From Bacilli bacterium (GTDB lineage Bacteria > Bacillota_I > Bacilli_A > RF39 > UBA660), in the NCBI GenBank assembly GCA_022009835.1, contig CP091726.1, positions 1,116,001 through 1,180,000 on the forward strand: a stretch of 64,000 nt of DNA, written 5' to 3'. Both the position numbers and the translations under genes were made by a program. The notes below the pieces were generated by a model, which saw nothing but the letters and a program-made list of their open reading frames with translations, ran no database searches and was not told the DNA's origin. Numbering within the stretch: the first letter of the stretch is position 1; every line of letters begins with the position of its first letter. Of the stretch, positions 54,452-63,889 are shown piece by piece.

Positions 54452-54538
54452 AACTTCCTCCTACTTAAATATTATAAAATATTTTTTTTAATTTTACTAG
54501 TCCTAAATTACTACTTTATTTGCATTTTACAATATTAT

Positions 54539-54725
54539 CTAACTTTTTCTATTATATTTTAAATCCATGGCATAGTCTCTTAATTTTTTTAAAGTATCTA
54601 AAGTAGGTTTTTGTATATTCCTCTAAAGTCATACCATATCCTTCTAATTCTTCATAACTAGGATGGTTTAATTTACTCATAAAGATAAAAAATGCTCTAT
54701 CTATTTCTTTATTTGTCATATCCAT
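54539..54725 (-). CDS. Small unknown protein, 61 aa
   Basis: ATG at 54725 after GGAGGTGATGGT. It reads MDMTNKEIDRAFFIFMSKLN, EELEGYGMTLEEYTKPTLDT and LRDYAMDLKYNRKS once one A5 run is read as four. It is helical and acidic. It sits between the FMN-binding lipoprotein and the methionine gamma-lyase-like gene. No family is recognised. Confidence 0.45.
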
Positions 54726-54784
54726 ACCATCACCTCCCTTCTAATAACATAATAATATCTTATGAAAACAAAATAATAATATTA

Positions 54785-56017
54785 CTACTTATTATCAATT
54801 AATCTCTTAATAGCCCTATTAACGATAATTTTACCATATTTATAACTAATAGAACCTTGTTGATAGGCAATATAAGGACTTCTTAATGGTCCATCACAAG
54901 ATAGTTCAATAGAACTACCTTCAGTAAAACTACCTGATGCCATAATAATTTTATCATCATAACCAGGCATCTCTGAAGGCATAATTGTAGCTCCACTATC
55001 AACTTTAGAATTATACTGAATACCTCTTACATATTCAATTAAATCATTTTCATTATTAAAAATAATATTTTGAACAATATCAGCTCTATCATCATTGTAT
55101 TTAGGACTAACATTATAACCTAGTTTTTCAAATAAATAAGCCGTATAAACCGCTGTTTTAAGTGCATTAGCAACCACCATCGGAGCAAAATATAATCCCT
55201 CTAAAATATATCTATTTTGATTTAAAGAAGGACCAACTTCCCTGCCTTGCCCAGGAACATTAAGTCTATCAGCACATAATTCTACTAACTCTTTTTTACC
55301 AACAATATAACCACCATTTGAAGTAATAGCTCCACCTAGATTTTTAATAAGTGAACCAACACAAATATCTGCTCCTACTTCAGTAGGTTCTTTAGTACTA
55401 ACAAGTTCACAGTAGCAGTTATCAATCATAACAATAATATTTTTATCAATACTTTTAATTAATTTAATTACTTTCTCTATCTTATCAATACCAATACTCT
55501 CTCTTGTACTATAACCTTTACTTCTTTGTATCTCAATTACTTTTTACTTTATTATTACTTAAATAATCCCTAATACTATTATAATTAAAATCATTATCTA
55601 CTAAATCAATTTGACTATAATTAATATTATAAGCCTTTTAAAGAAGAAGGATTATCATTAAAGCCAATAACACTATCTAATGTATCATAAGGTTTTCCAC
55701 TAATAGACAAAAGAGTATCTCCTGGTCTTAATAATCCAAAAAAACAAGTAGTAAGAGCATGAGTACCAGATATAAATTGACATCTAACTAAAGCAGCTTC
55801 AGCCTTAAAAACATTAGCATACACATCCTCTATCTTATCTCTACCAATATCATTATAACCATAACCAGTAGTACTATTAAAATGAACCTCACTAATACCA
55901 TTATCTATAAAAGCATTAAGAACCTTCTCACTATTATATTCCTCAATAAAAATCTATTTTTATCATTAATCTCTTTTTAAATCAATATTACTACTTTTTA
56001 ATAAAATCATCTAACAT
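54785..56017 (-). CDS. Methionine gamma-lyase family protein (PF06838-like)
   Basis: PLP-dependent, about 410 aa. HFNSTTGYGYNDIGRDKIED, CQFISGTHALTTCFFGLLRP (substrate/PLP loop) and DTLLSISGKPYDTLDSVIG are in one frame, then IMIDNCYCELVSTKEPTEVG, DICVGSLIKNLGGAITSNGG (the PLP Lys in SLIKNLGG) and MPGYDDKIIMASGSFTEGSS. This family is annotated as aluminium-resistance or methionine gamma-lyase related; the true reaction is uncertain. Breaks at 55.54, 55.64 and 55.95 kb. Its ATG overlaps the SDR stop. Confidence 0.8.
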
Positions 56018-56750
56018 TTCTTACCTCCATCTATTCTAATAATACTATTATTAATATATTTAGCTTCATCACTAATTAAAAAAATAAACAAGATTAGCTA
56101 CCTCATAAGCTTCACCAAATCTTCCCAATAATATCTTATTTTTTTCTCACTAGTAATAAAATCATCATCTAAATTATTATTCATATTAGTATTAATCCAT
56201 CCAGGACATATTGTATTAACTCTAACATATGGTGCCAAATAATTAGCAATATTATTAGACAAAGAAATAAGTCCTGCTTTAGAGGCATCATAATCCAAAC
56301 TCTCTACATAAGGAGTATCAATTCCATTAGTAGAACTAATATTAATAATTACTCCATCCTTATTTTTCTTTCATCTTTAAACCAATCTTTTTTTACATAA
56401 AAGAAATGGAGCAATAAGATTAACTCCTAATATCTTCATAAAATTATCCTTATTCTTATCCTCAAACATTGTATCAATGGCAATACCAGCATTATTAACA
56501 AGAACATCTATCTTATCATACCTATCATAAATAACATTAATTATATTATTAATATCTTCTTCATTAGATAAATCACCTTTAACTAAAAAGAGTTTCCCTA
56601 TTATACTTATTATCAATATCATTTTTTTAATTTAAGAGCCTCATTATAATTACTATTATAATGTAATATAACTTCATAATCACTAGCCAATTTACTAGCA
56701 ATTTCTTTTCCAATACCACTAGAACTACCAGTTATCAATGCAACCTTCAT
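56011..56750 (-). CDS. SDR family oxidoreductase (FabG-like)
   Basis: MKVALITGSSSGIGKEIASK is the TGxxxGIG cofactor motif, followed by DVLVNNAGIAIDTMFEDKN (NNAG) and INISSTNGI..YVESLDYDAS with the catalytic Ser-Tyr-Lys (DYDASKAG). The C-terminus is IDGGKKC. About 245 aa, preferring NADP or NAD unknown. Breaks at 56.13, 56.37 and 56.62 kb are in T runs. It overlaps the methionine gamma-lyase-like gene. Confidence 0.75.
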
Positions 56751-56860
56751 AATACACTTCTTCCTTTCATCTATGGTATTATATCATATTTTAAATATTT
56801 TTTAAAGAAAATACTTGTCAAAAAAAACAAAAATATATGATATTATTGATATTGTCTTAT

Positions 56861-56937
56861 GGCGGAATTGGTGAAGTGGTTAACACGGTGGATTGTGGTT
56901 CCATTATACGTGGGTTCGATTCCCACATTCCGTCCCA
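56861..56937 (+). tRNA. tRNA-His (GTG), with G-1 and encoded CCA
   Basis: Cloverleaf is clear: eight-bp acceptor including the histidine-specific extra G-1 paired with C73, D arm GGTGAAGTGGTTAACAC, anticodon loop ATTGTGGTT with anticodon GTG, T arm GTGGGTTCGATTCCCAC and 3' CCA in the gene. Confidence 0.95.
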
Positions 56938-56950
56938 GATAGTAATTTAA

Positions 56951-56972
56951 CTAACTTATTCATTTAAGTTAG
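56951..56972 (+). terminator. Terminator of the tRNA-His transcript
   Basis: CTAACTT / AAGTTAG stem with an eight-base loop followed by seven T, 13 bases after the tRNA. Confidence 0.85.
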
Positions 56973-56989
56973 TTTTTTTATTTTTTACT

Positions 56990-57180
56990 ACCATTTGGAT
57001 AAATTTTCTATTTCCAAATACTATCCAAATTATATCATAAATATTATTTTATTCTCTACCCTACTTGTAAAAGCATTAACTGCTACATTAAAGTCAGTTT
57101 CTCCATAACCGTGAACCTCCATATCTTCTATATTCTTCTCAGTTCTAATATCATGAAAGTCATAAAAATATCATAATTAA
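56990..57180 (-). pseudogene. Decayed partial copy of the VWA/metallopeptidase gene
   Basis: This stretch repeats the C-terminal coding part of the gene at 58130-59657 (compare 58205-58440), sharing ACCATTTGGATAAATTTT, CATTAACTGCTAC versus CATTAACAGCTAC and CTTCTCAGTTCTAATATCAT. It has an internal deletion of about 45 bases around 57030 and frame-breaking changes. It starts 18 bases after the tRNA-His terminator stem. A remnant of an older duplication of the operon. Confidence 0.75.
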
Positions 57181-57204
57181 AACTAAGTAAATACTTACTT
57201 AGTT

Positions 57205-57681
57205 CTAATTTGTTTTTATTTCATTATATTTATTACTAACATTTTTTTCTGACTAATACTTTAGGATTTTTTTAAAAACTTAATGTTTCACTCTCAATTC
57301 CTGCTGCTGCATTTATAATTCTTACTTTTTTTGTTCTAATTCAAAAATCATAATATGAATATGTTGAATACTCATTTCCTAAGTAGTCTTTTCTATTAAT
57401 AAATGCTTTAATATGCTCAGGATTACTTTTTTTAATAAAGTATCTAATTCTTCATATATCTTTTGATAAAAAAAGTAGAATAAATAACTTCGCCTTCTTT
57501 TAATATAGATACCCTAAAATCAAGTGTAGGAATATCCATCAAATAATCAAGTTGATTTCTAAAAGTACCTCTTCTTGTACTTATAGATAAAGATAAGTCT
57601 TTATCTATAGCAATATTATTATTCTTATTAAGTAAATATTCAGTTAAAAGCAATATAATATAATTTTTTTCTAAATGTCAT
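57205..57681 (-). CDS. Unknown protein, about 155 aa
   Basis: Starts MTFRKNYIILLLTEYLLNKN at 57681 after GAGGGGGAAATAA. The central piece 57444-57653 is intact (DLSLSISTRRGTFRNQLDYL, DIPTLDFRVSILKEGEVIYS). Corrected frames end NRKDYLGNEYSTYSYYDFEL and NAAAGIESETLSFKNPKVL. It lies between the VWA remnant and the GerA fragment, on the same strand as the ATPase operon. No family is recognised. Confidence 0.45.
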
Positions 57682-57843
57682 ATTTATTTCCCCCTCACAA
57701 ACAAGTAAATTATAACACATTAACTATTAAAAAGTCAAATTTTTGTCCATACCCATTTTTTAAATATTACATCCATTATAAATAAAAAAATATAAATAAA
57801 ATAACATAAAAAGCACCATAATAATAAAGAGGTGTATATATAA

Positions 57844-58092
57844 ATGAATAATAAAATAATAAATAAACTAAAAAGAAGAAACTAATAATAGTAGTTATAT
57901 AATTTATAGAGAAAAATATATAAAAAAAATAAAGATAGATATAATATATAACGAAGCATTAACAGATCAAGATAAAATGTCTAATTATATATATAGAAGT
58001 TTAGACTATATAGATAGCATATATAAAGGAAAAAGATTCATTATATGATGTCATAAAAAAATAACATAAGTAATATCAAATTACAAATATAA
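57844..58092 (+). CDS. GerA-like spore germination protein, N-terminal fragment
   Basis: Plus strand, ATG at 57844 after AAAGAGGTG. Corrected frames read NNKIINKLKEETNNSSYIIY, REKYIKKIKIDIIYNEALTD and MSNYIYRSLDYIDSIYKGKD. This resembles the cytoplasmic N-terminal domain of GerA-family germinant receptor A subunits (LK..L.NS.D...R). Only about 80 codons exist; the membrane part is missing, so it is a remnant or a stand-alone domain. It converges on the VWA gene. Confidence 0.45.
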
Positions 58093-58119
58093 AGTAGTAT
58101 ATTCTACAAAAATCAAAAA

Positions 58120-58143
58120 AATCAATAATTTAAACTATTGATT
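58120..58143. terminator. Bidirectional terminator between convergent genes
   Basis: AATCAATA-ATTTAAAC-TATTGATT with A and T tracts on both sides, placed between the GerA fragment (plus) and the ATPase operon end (minus). Confidence 0.8.
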
Positions 58144-59657
58144 TTTTCTTGATTTTAATTTTACAATTATATACCCTTTCAAATTGCTTTTCATCTATAT
58201 AAATAACCTTGCCACCATTTGGATAAATTTTTCTATTTCCAAATACTATCCATATTGCATTGAGTGGCATACTTGGCATTTCAGCGTATCCATCAGTAAA
58301 TATTATTTTATTTTCTACTCTCTTTGTAAAAGCATTAACAGCTACGTTAAAGTCTGTTCCTCCATAACCTTCAAACTTCATCTCTTCTATATCCTTCTCA
58401 GTTCTAATATCATGAAAGCCATAAAATTCATCATCAAAACATCCTACTTTTACTCTTGAGTGTTTTAATATATTTTTACATTCTCTTAAAAAGTTCTTTA
58501 ACAATACTTCATTTATAGAGCCACTTGTATCAAGTACAATTTCAGTTTCAGGCATTGGCTGTTCCTCTAAATTAGCAACTACAACACCATCTTCTAATGT
58601 AGCATTTTTATAAGACCAATCAACATCATACTTAATTGCCTCTCTTAAAACATAACGCCAATCAATTAATGGTTTAGCAGTACCTATATCATTAACTGTT
58701 CTAATATCTCTATTCGTTGATGTACCTGCTTGTGATGCTTGTTTTGAAATTGCCTCTTTTAATTCTTCTAGCTGTTTTTTCTTATCTTCAAGGTTCTTTT
58801 TAAAAGCATCTTTTTCTCCCATACTTTCAAGTTCTCCCTGTTTCTTTTCAAGTTCAGTTTTCTCTTTATCTTTTTTATCAGTTTTTTCTTGTTGTTCTTT
58901 ATGTTTTTTTACTGCTTGTTCCCACATACTGTGAGTATCATGCCCAACATCTTGTTTTGATTTATCTTCTTTTTGTGAATCTTCACCAGATTCACCACCA
59001 CTCTGTTCTTGTGATTGTTTTTTTTGTTCTTGTGAACTTCCACTACCTGAATTACCTTGCTGTGGTGATTGAGATTGTTGTTGATTATCACCACTTTGTC
59101 CTCCATCACTACTTTGCTGTTTACTTTCTTGATTTTGTGTTTCTCCATTATCTTGTTGTGATTGAGGTTGTTGTTGATTATTTCCACCTTGACTACCACC
59201 ACTACTTTGTTGCTGATTACCTTGTTGATTTTGTTGACTATTACCTTGTCCACTTTGTTGTTTTTTTCTTGTAATAATTTTTCATATAATTGTTCAGCAT
59301 CATAATTAATAGCTTCTGCCATATCAACAACACCTGGTGCCATTTTTAAACCATCTCGTTTTAAAAATTGATTAATAACACCATCAGTAGCAATATTCCA
59401 TAATTCAGGATTCTTACCTTCACTTCTTAATATATGATTGAATGCAATATGACATACTTCATGGGCAAATATAAAGGTTTGTTCCTCAACACTCAATCCC
59501 TCTAAATATTCCGGATTATAATATATTGTTTCTCCATCTGTACCTGCCGTTGGTATATCTTTATTTTCTTTATAACCTACACTTGCTACTACACTCCCAA
59601 AAAAAAGGGATATTTAACAAGCATTTTTCTTTTTAATGCCGCAATATCATATTTCAT
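58130..59657 (-). CDS. Metallopeptidase/VWA-like protein (COG3864 type)
   Basis: Last gene of the ATPase operon, about 505 aa. The N-terminal domain has TIYYNPEYLEGLSVEEQTFI followed by FAHEVCHIAFNHI: a zinc HExxH motif (HEVCH). A low-complexity Gln/Ser/Gly linker of about 100 residues (QQNQQGNQQQSSGG) and a charged coiled coil follow. The C-terminal VWA-like domain has TEIVLDTSGSINEVLL (MIDAS DxSGS), GYGGTDFNVAVNAF and ENKIIFTDGYAEMP. Such proteins are partners of MoxR ATPases. Breaks at 59265 and 59600 only. Confidence 0.8.
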
Positions 59658-59667
59658 AATTTACACC

Positions 59668-60066
59668 TCAAATTCGTGCAACTAATGAGAATACTTCTTC
59701 GCTTATCTTATCTTTATTTATTTCATTTGCAGTAACAAGTATTACACAATTTTTTTTAGGTAATTCAAATGTAGATATTTTTCCTATGTTCTAATAATTC
59801 GCAAAAACTTTAATTGCTCCTCTTTAGAAATCGAATCAATTTTATCAATTACTAATATTCTACTGGCGTTTGTACTTAATATTTCATTAAGCCATTTAGG
59901 AGGCATAAAATCTGTCCCATCATAATGACCATTTAATTCCTTAACATCAATGTTAGCAGGTAATACAACTGCTCCATTTAAGTCTTTACCAGATATAAAA
60001 TCAACTAATACAGGTGCAACATTTGCTTTAATATATGATAATAATATTTCTTTCTTGTTTTTCCAT
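59668..60066 (-). CDS. Pseudo-AAA protein lacking Walker A
   Basis: About 130 aa after correcting two runs. The end of the ATPase gene overlaps its start (TAATGG). It reads APVLVDFISGKDLNGAVVLP, DGTDFMPPKWLNEILST, then SRILVIDKIDSISKEEQLKF (a Walker-B-like strand with DK in place of DE), CELLEHRKISTFELPKKN and CVILVTANEINKDKISEEVF (sensor-1-like TAN). This mirrors the middle of the neighbouring MoxR domains (PPTWLKKL, VVFFDEITNALPSIQG, ARIVAAGND). It lacks the P-loop and arginine finger, so it should not hydrolyse ATP and may cap or regulate the ring. Confidence 0.6.
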
Positions 60067-61990
60067 TATCTTCTTATACCTCCTCCAGGCATTTCAGCAA
60101 GTTTTGCTTCTGCAAGTCTTTCTAACTTACTTTCATCGCCATGTGTCCATAAAGCATCAAAAATTGCTCCAAACTCTGCTCCTAAACCTGCAACAAAGCC
60201 TCTTACTTTTTCTAGGTTAGTGTCATCTACTTGTGATAATCCAATAGTTGTTGCATATCTTTCAGCAGTATTTAATGCCTGTATATCTCTATCGGTATAA
60301 TTCCCATTTATTACATCATCTAATGTTATAACTTGTTGATTACAGAACTCAACAAATTCTCTTGTTATATCTTCACCTACTAATGCCCTTAACATTTCTG
60401 GACTTCCTGTTGCATAAAGCATTTTAGAAGCCATTTCCCACTTTCTAGGATCAGCATTAGGTTTCTCACCATCATACTTACTACGGAGTGTTTCACCCTT
60501 CTTATAAGCAATATAAGAATAAATTGCTGGATGTATATTATGTTCACTTGCCCACTTTAACCAACTTTCAGTAGTTGTTTTAATATAAACATGAGCAAAT
60601 CTATTAAATAATGGTTCTGCCAATTGATTTGCAGCTAGACTATCTTTCATATCATTTCCTGCTGCTACAATTCTAGCATTTTCTGGTAATTTCCAAATAC
60701 CATTTACTTCTCTATCTAAAACTATATTAAACGCTATACCTTGAATACTTGGTAGTGCATTTGTTATTTCATCAAAGAATACTACATGAAGTCTATCTGG
60801 TTCCTTTTCACATTTTTCTTGTAATTTCTTAAGCCATGTTGGTGGAACATCCATCATTTCTCCTGTTGATCCATTATATACACTTTTACCATTTAAACTT
60901 TCTGGTGTCGCATTACGAAGATATATTATTTCGCAAGTAGGATCTATTTGTTTTACTCTTGCAGACTTACCTTCTGATGAAGGTCCATGTAAGAATACTG
61001 CAACACCGCTTTCTATTGCTCCTTTAATAATTTCTTCTTCACTAACTTGTCCAAATTTCAAACCATAAGGATTTCTTCTTTTTTCAACTTGTTTTCTTTT
61101 TTCTTCAAACCTTTCTTTTTCTTCTGGAGTCATATCTTGAACACGAGTAAATGTTGCTGTCTGAGTTAAATCATGTATCATATATCTATCAAGATATTCC
61201 TTCATTTCTGTTCTACTAAAATCACCTTTATAATTAGTTCTTTTATCAAGAAATCTTATTCCAGAAACTAATCCCATTTTTGAAATTAATATTCTTGCTC
61301 TATCATCAATTAACCATTTTACTGGTGATACTTCTACCCAAACATAATCACCATTTCTATATTCAACTCCATTTGAAAGTTTAAATTTACCTCCTTCAAA
61401 ATCAGAGTTTGCTCTTATACGAATATATTTCTTTCCTTGATATTCATATTCTTCATAAGCTACTGGTTTAAACCCAGTATCATAATCATCGTACTTTACT
61501 GAATCAAAAGTATAACTTCTTCCTGTTTTATTCATGCCTCTATTATATTCCGATTCTAATATACTTTGCATTCTTGAATCAGCAGCATATTGAGGATATT
61601 CTCCATACTCTACTTCTTCTGTTCCATTGTATCCCCTCACTCTGTTCGGGGAGATTTGGAAAAGATTACAGAAGATTGCAAAGCTGGGCGAACAGCACCA
61701 TTACGTAAATACCTATATCTGAGGAACCTATTACCATTCAAATTGACCCCGCAGACATCATTATCGTCATCATCAGATCTAGTCCAAAACCAACCAGTTC
61801 TTCCTTTTAACGAACTATCTTCATCAATATTAAAATCTGTATCTTCGATTAAATAACTACCTGTTAATACGCATAAATCTGTAATTGCAGCTTTTGTTCC
61901 ATATTTTTTTATTACTTCTAATTGAGGTTCACTACTGTTTCCCCAAATTTGTCCTTCAGAAAGTAATGTTAATTCTACATCTTTATTCAT
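60066..61990 (-). CDS. Lectin-like/DUF6273-MoxR AAA+ fusion, array copy 1
   Basis: About 640 aa once one C4 run at 61648 is read as five; the visible pieces are 61637-61990 and 60066-61640. Residues 1-112: lectin-like module with FWTRSDDDDND and AVRPALQSS. Residues 125-250: VEYGEYPQ, VSPVKWLIDDRARILISK, a DUF6273-like half-module. Residues 310-640: MoxR-type AAA+ with Walker A (HGPSSEGKSA), Walker B (VVFFDEIT), sensor 1 (ARIVAAGND) and the arginine finger (EPLFNRF). Start overlaps the stop of copy 2 (ATGA). Confidence 0.8.
61667..61808 (-). other. Hypervariable segment of copy 1
   Basis: 47 codons, from KGRTG to QSSV. In comparison with copy 2, 21 amino acids differ, many by two or three bases. 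Third positions are unusually rich in G and C for this genome (GTC TGC GGG GTC, AGG TTC CTC). Flanks are conserved. Confidence 0.65.
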
Positions 61991-63889
61991 TTTTTCACCT
62001 TAACCTTTCCCTTAGTTAATTTTGCCTCAGCAATTAATTCAAGTCTTCTCTCATCACCATGACACCATTGCAAGTCAAATAAAGAGCAATACTCTTCCCC
62101 TAATTCAGATAAAATAAAACTTCTTACCTTTACTAAATTATCTTCATCTACTTGTATTAATCCTATAGTTGTTGCATATTTTTCAGCTGTATTTAATGCT
62201 TGTATATCAATTTCTGTATAATTATCATCTAAAACATCTTCGAGTGTAATTACTTTTTGATTACAAAATGCTACAAACTCTTTTGTTATATCTTCTCCTA
62301 CTAGACTTCTAAGCATTTTTGGATTACCTGCCTTATAAAGCATCTTCGAAGCCATTTCCCATTTTCTTGGATCAGCATTTGGTTTTTCTCCATTATATTC
62401 ACTTCTTAAGGCTTTTTCTCCTTTAAATGCAATGTAAGCATATATTGCTGGATGAATATTATTTTCGCTTGCCCATTTTAGCCAAGACGATGTTGTTGTT
62501 TTTATATATACATGAGCAAATCTATTAAATAAAGGCTCTGCTAGTTGATTAGCTGCCAAACTATCTTTCATATCATTACCTGCTGCTACTATTCTAGCAT
62601 TATCTGGTAATTTCCATATACCATTTACTTCTCTATCTAATACTATATTAAAGGCTATACCCTGAATACTTGGTAGTGCATTTGTTATTTCATCAAAGAA
62701 TACTACATGAAGTCTATCTGGTTCCTTTTCACATTTTTCTTCTATCTTTTTAAGCCAAGAAGGTTTAATATCTATCATTTTTCCTGTTGATCCATTATAT
62801 ACACTTTTACCATTTAAACTTTCAGGTGTTGCATTTCTTAAATATATTATTTCACAATCGTGGTCTATTTGTTTAACTCTAGCAGATTTACCTTCTGATG
62901 AAGGGCCATGCAAGAATACTGCAACACCACTTTCTATTGCTGCCTTAATTATATCTTCCTCACTTACTCGTTCAAACTTCAATTCATAAGGATTTATTTT
63001 TTTCTTTACTTGTTTTTGCTCTTCAGTAGTATCTTGTATTTGAGTTAAACTTATATTTTTGAAATAAATCTTTTTACCATATATTTATTTAAAAAAACAT
63101 ATACATCTCTGTTTTATTAAAATTACCTTTATAATTAATTTTTTTCTATCAAGAAATCTTATTCCTGAAACCAATGCTTTTTTTCGAAAATTAATGTTTT
63201 TTTGTTTTATCATCAATTAGCCATTTAACTGGTGATACTTCTACCCAAACATAATCATCATCTTTATATCTAACACCATTTGAAAGTTTAAAACTATAAC
63301 CATTAAAATTAGAGTTAGCTTTTTTGCGAATATATTCCTTTCCTTGATATTCGTATTCTTCATAGGTTACAGGTTTAAATTTTGTATCGTAATCATCACA
63401 TTTTACAGAATCAAATGTGTAACTTCTTCCTGTCTTATTCATTCCCATATTATATTCTGACTCTAGTATATTTTGCATTCTTAAGTCAACAGCATTTTGA
63501 GGATATTCTCCATACTCTACTTCTTCTGCTCCATTAAATTCCCTCATTTTATTCGAAAAGATTTTAGAAAAGATTTCAGAAGATTGCAAAATTGGGCGAG
63601 CAGCAAAACAACGTAAATATCTATATTGGTTATCCATATGCCCAGTAACATCAACAAGGTAAGCATCGTTATCGCCATCATCAGTTCTAGTCCAAAAAGA
63701 ACTAGTTCTACCAGTTAAAGATCTATCTTCTTTTACATTATAATCAATTGTTTCATATACATAACTACCTGTTAAAACACATAAGTCTGTAATTGCCGCT
63801 TTTGTTCCATATTTTTTTAGCACTTCTAAAGATTTCTCACCCCAAATGTTTTCTTCAGAAAGTAGTGTTAATTTTACATCATTATTCAT
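61987..63889 (-). CDS. Lectin-like/DUF6273-MoxR AAA+ fusion, array copy 2
   Basis: The N-terminal piece 63191-63889 is one open frame, which proves that the lectin-like module (FWTRTDDGDND, AARPILQSS) and the VEYGEYPQ half-module are in one protein. Frame breaks at 63180-63010 (T7 runs) separate it from the intact AAA+ domain at 61987-62982 (HGPSSEGKSA, VVFFDEIT, ARIVAAGND, EPLFNRF). Corrected frames across the gap read LVSGIRFLDRKINYKGNFNK, matching copy 1. About 630 aa. Its ATG overlaps the stop of copy 3. Confidence 0.8.
63575..63715 (-). other. Hypervariable segment of copy 2
   Basis: 47 codons, from TGRTS to QSSE, aligned without gaps to the copy 1 segment. Flanking codons FWTR and RP-x-LQSS are unchanged. 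Confidence 0.65.

Noticed and set aside
56990..57180. This repeat as the template repeat of a retroelement
   Set aside because: It matches the VWA gene, not the variable lectin-like segments, and carries ordinary mutations and a deletion.
58990..59265. Repeated TTGTTG-type sequence that could suggest a CRISPR or satellite array
   Set aside because: Units are irregular codon repeats for Gln and Ser within a coding linker; there are no equal-length repeats with unique spacers.
58957..59274. His/Val-rich plus-strand ORF and Asn/His-rich minus-strand reading near 59 kb
   Set aside because: Both are wrong-frame readings of the Gln/Ser/Gly linker of the metallopeptidase/VWA gene; correcting the run at 59265 restores the linker.
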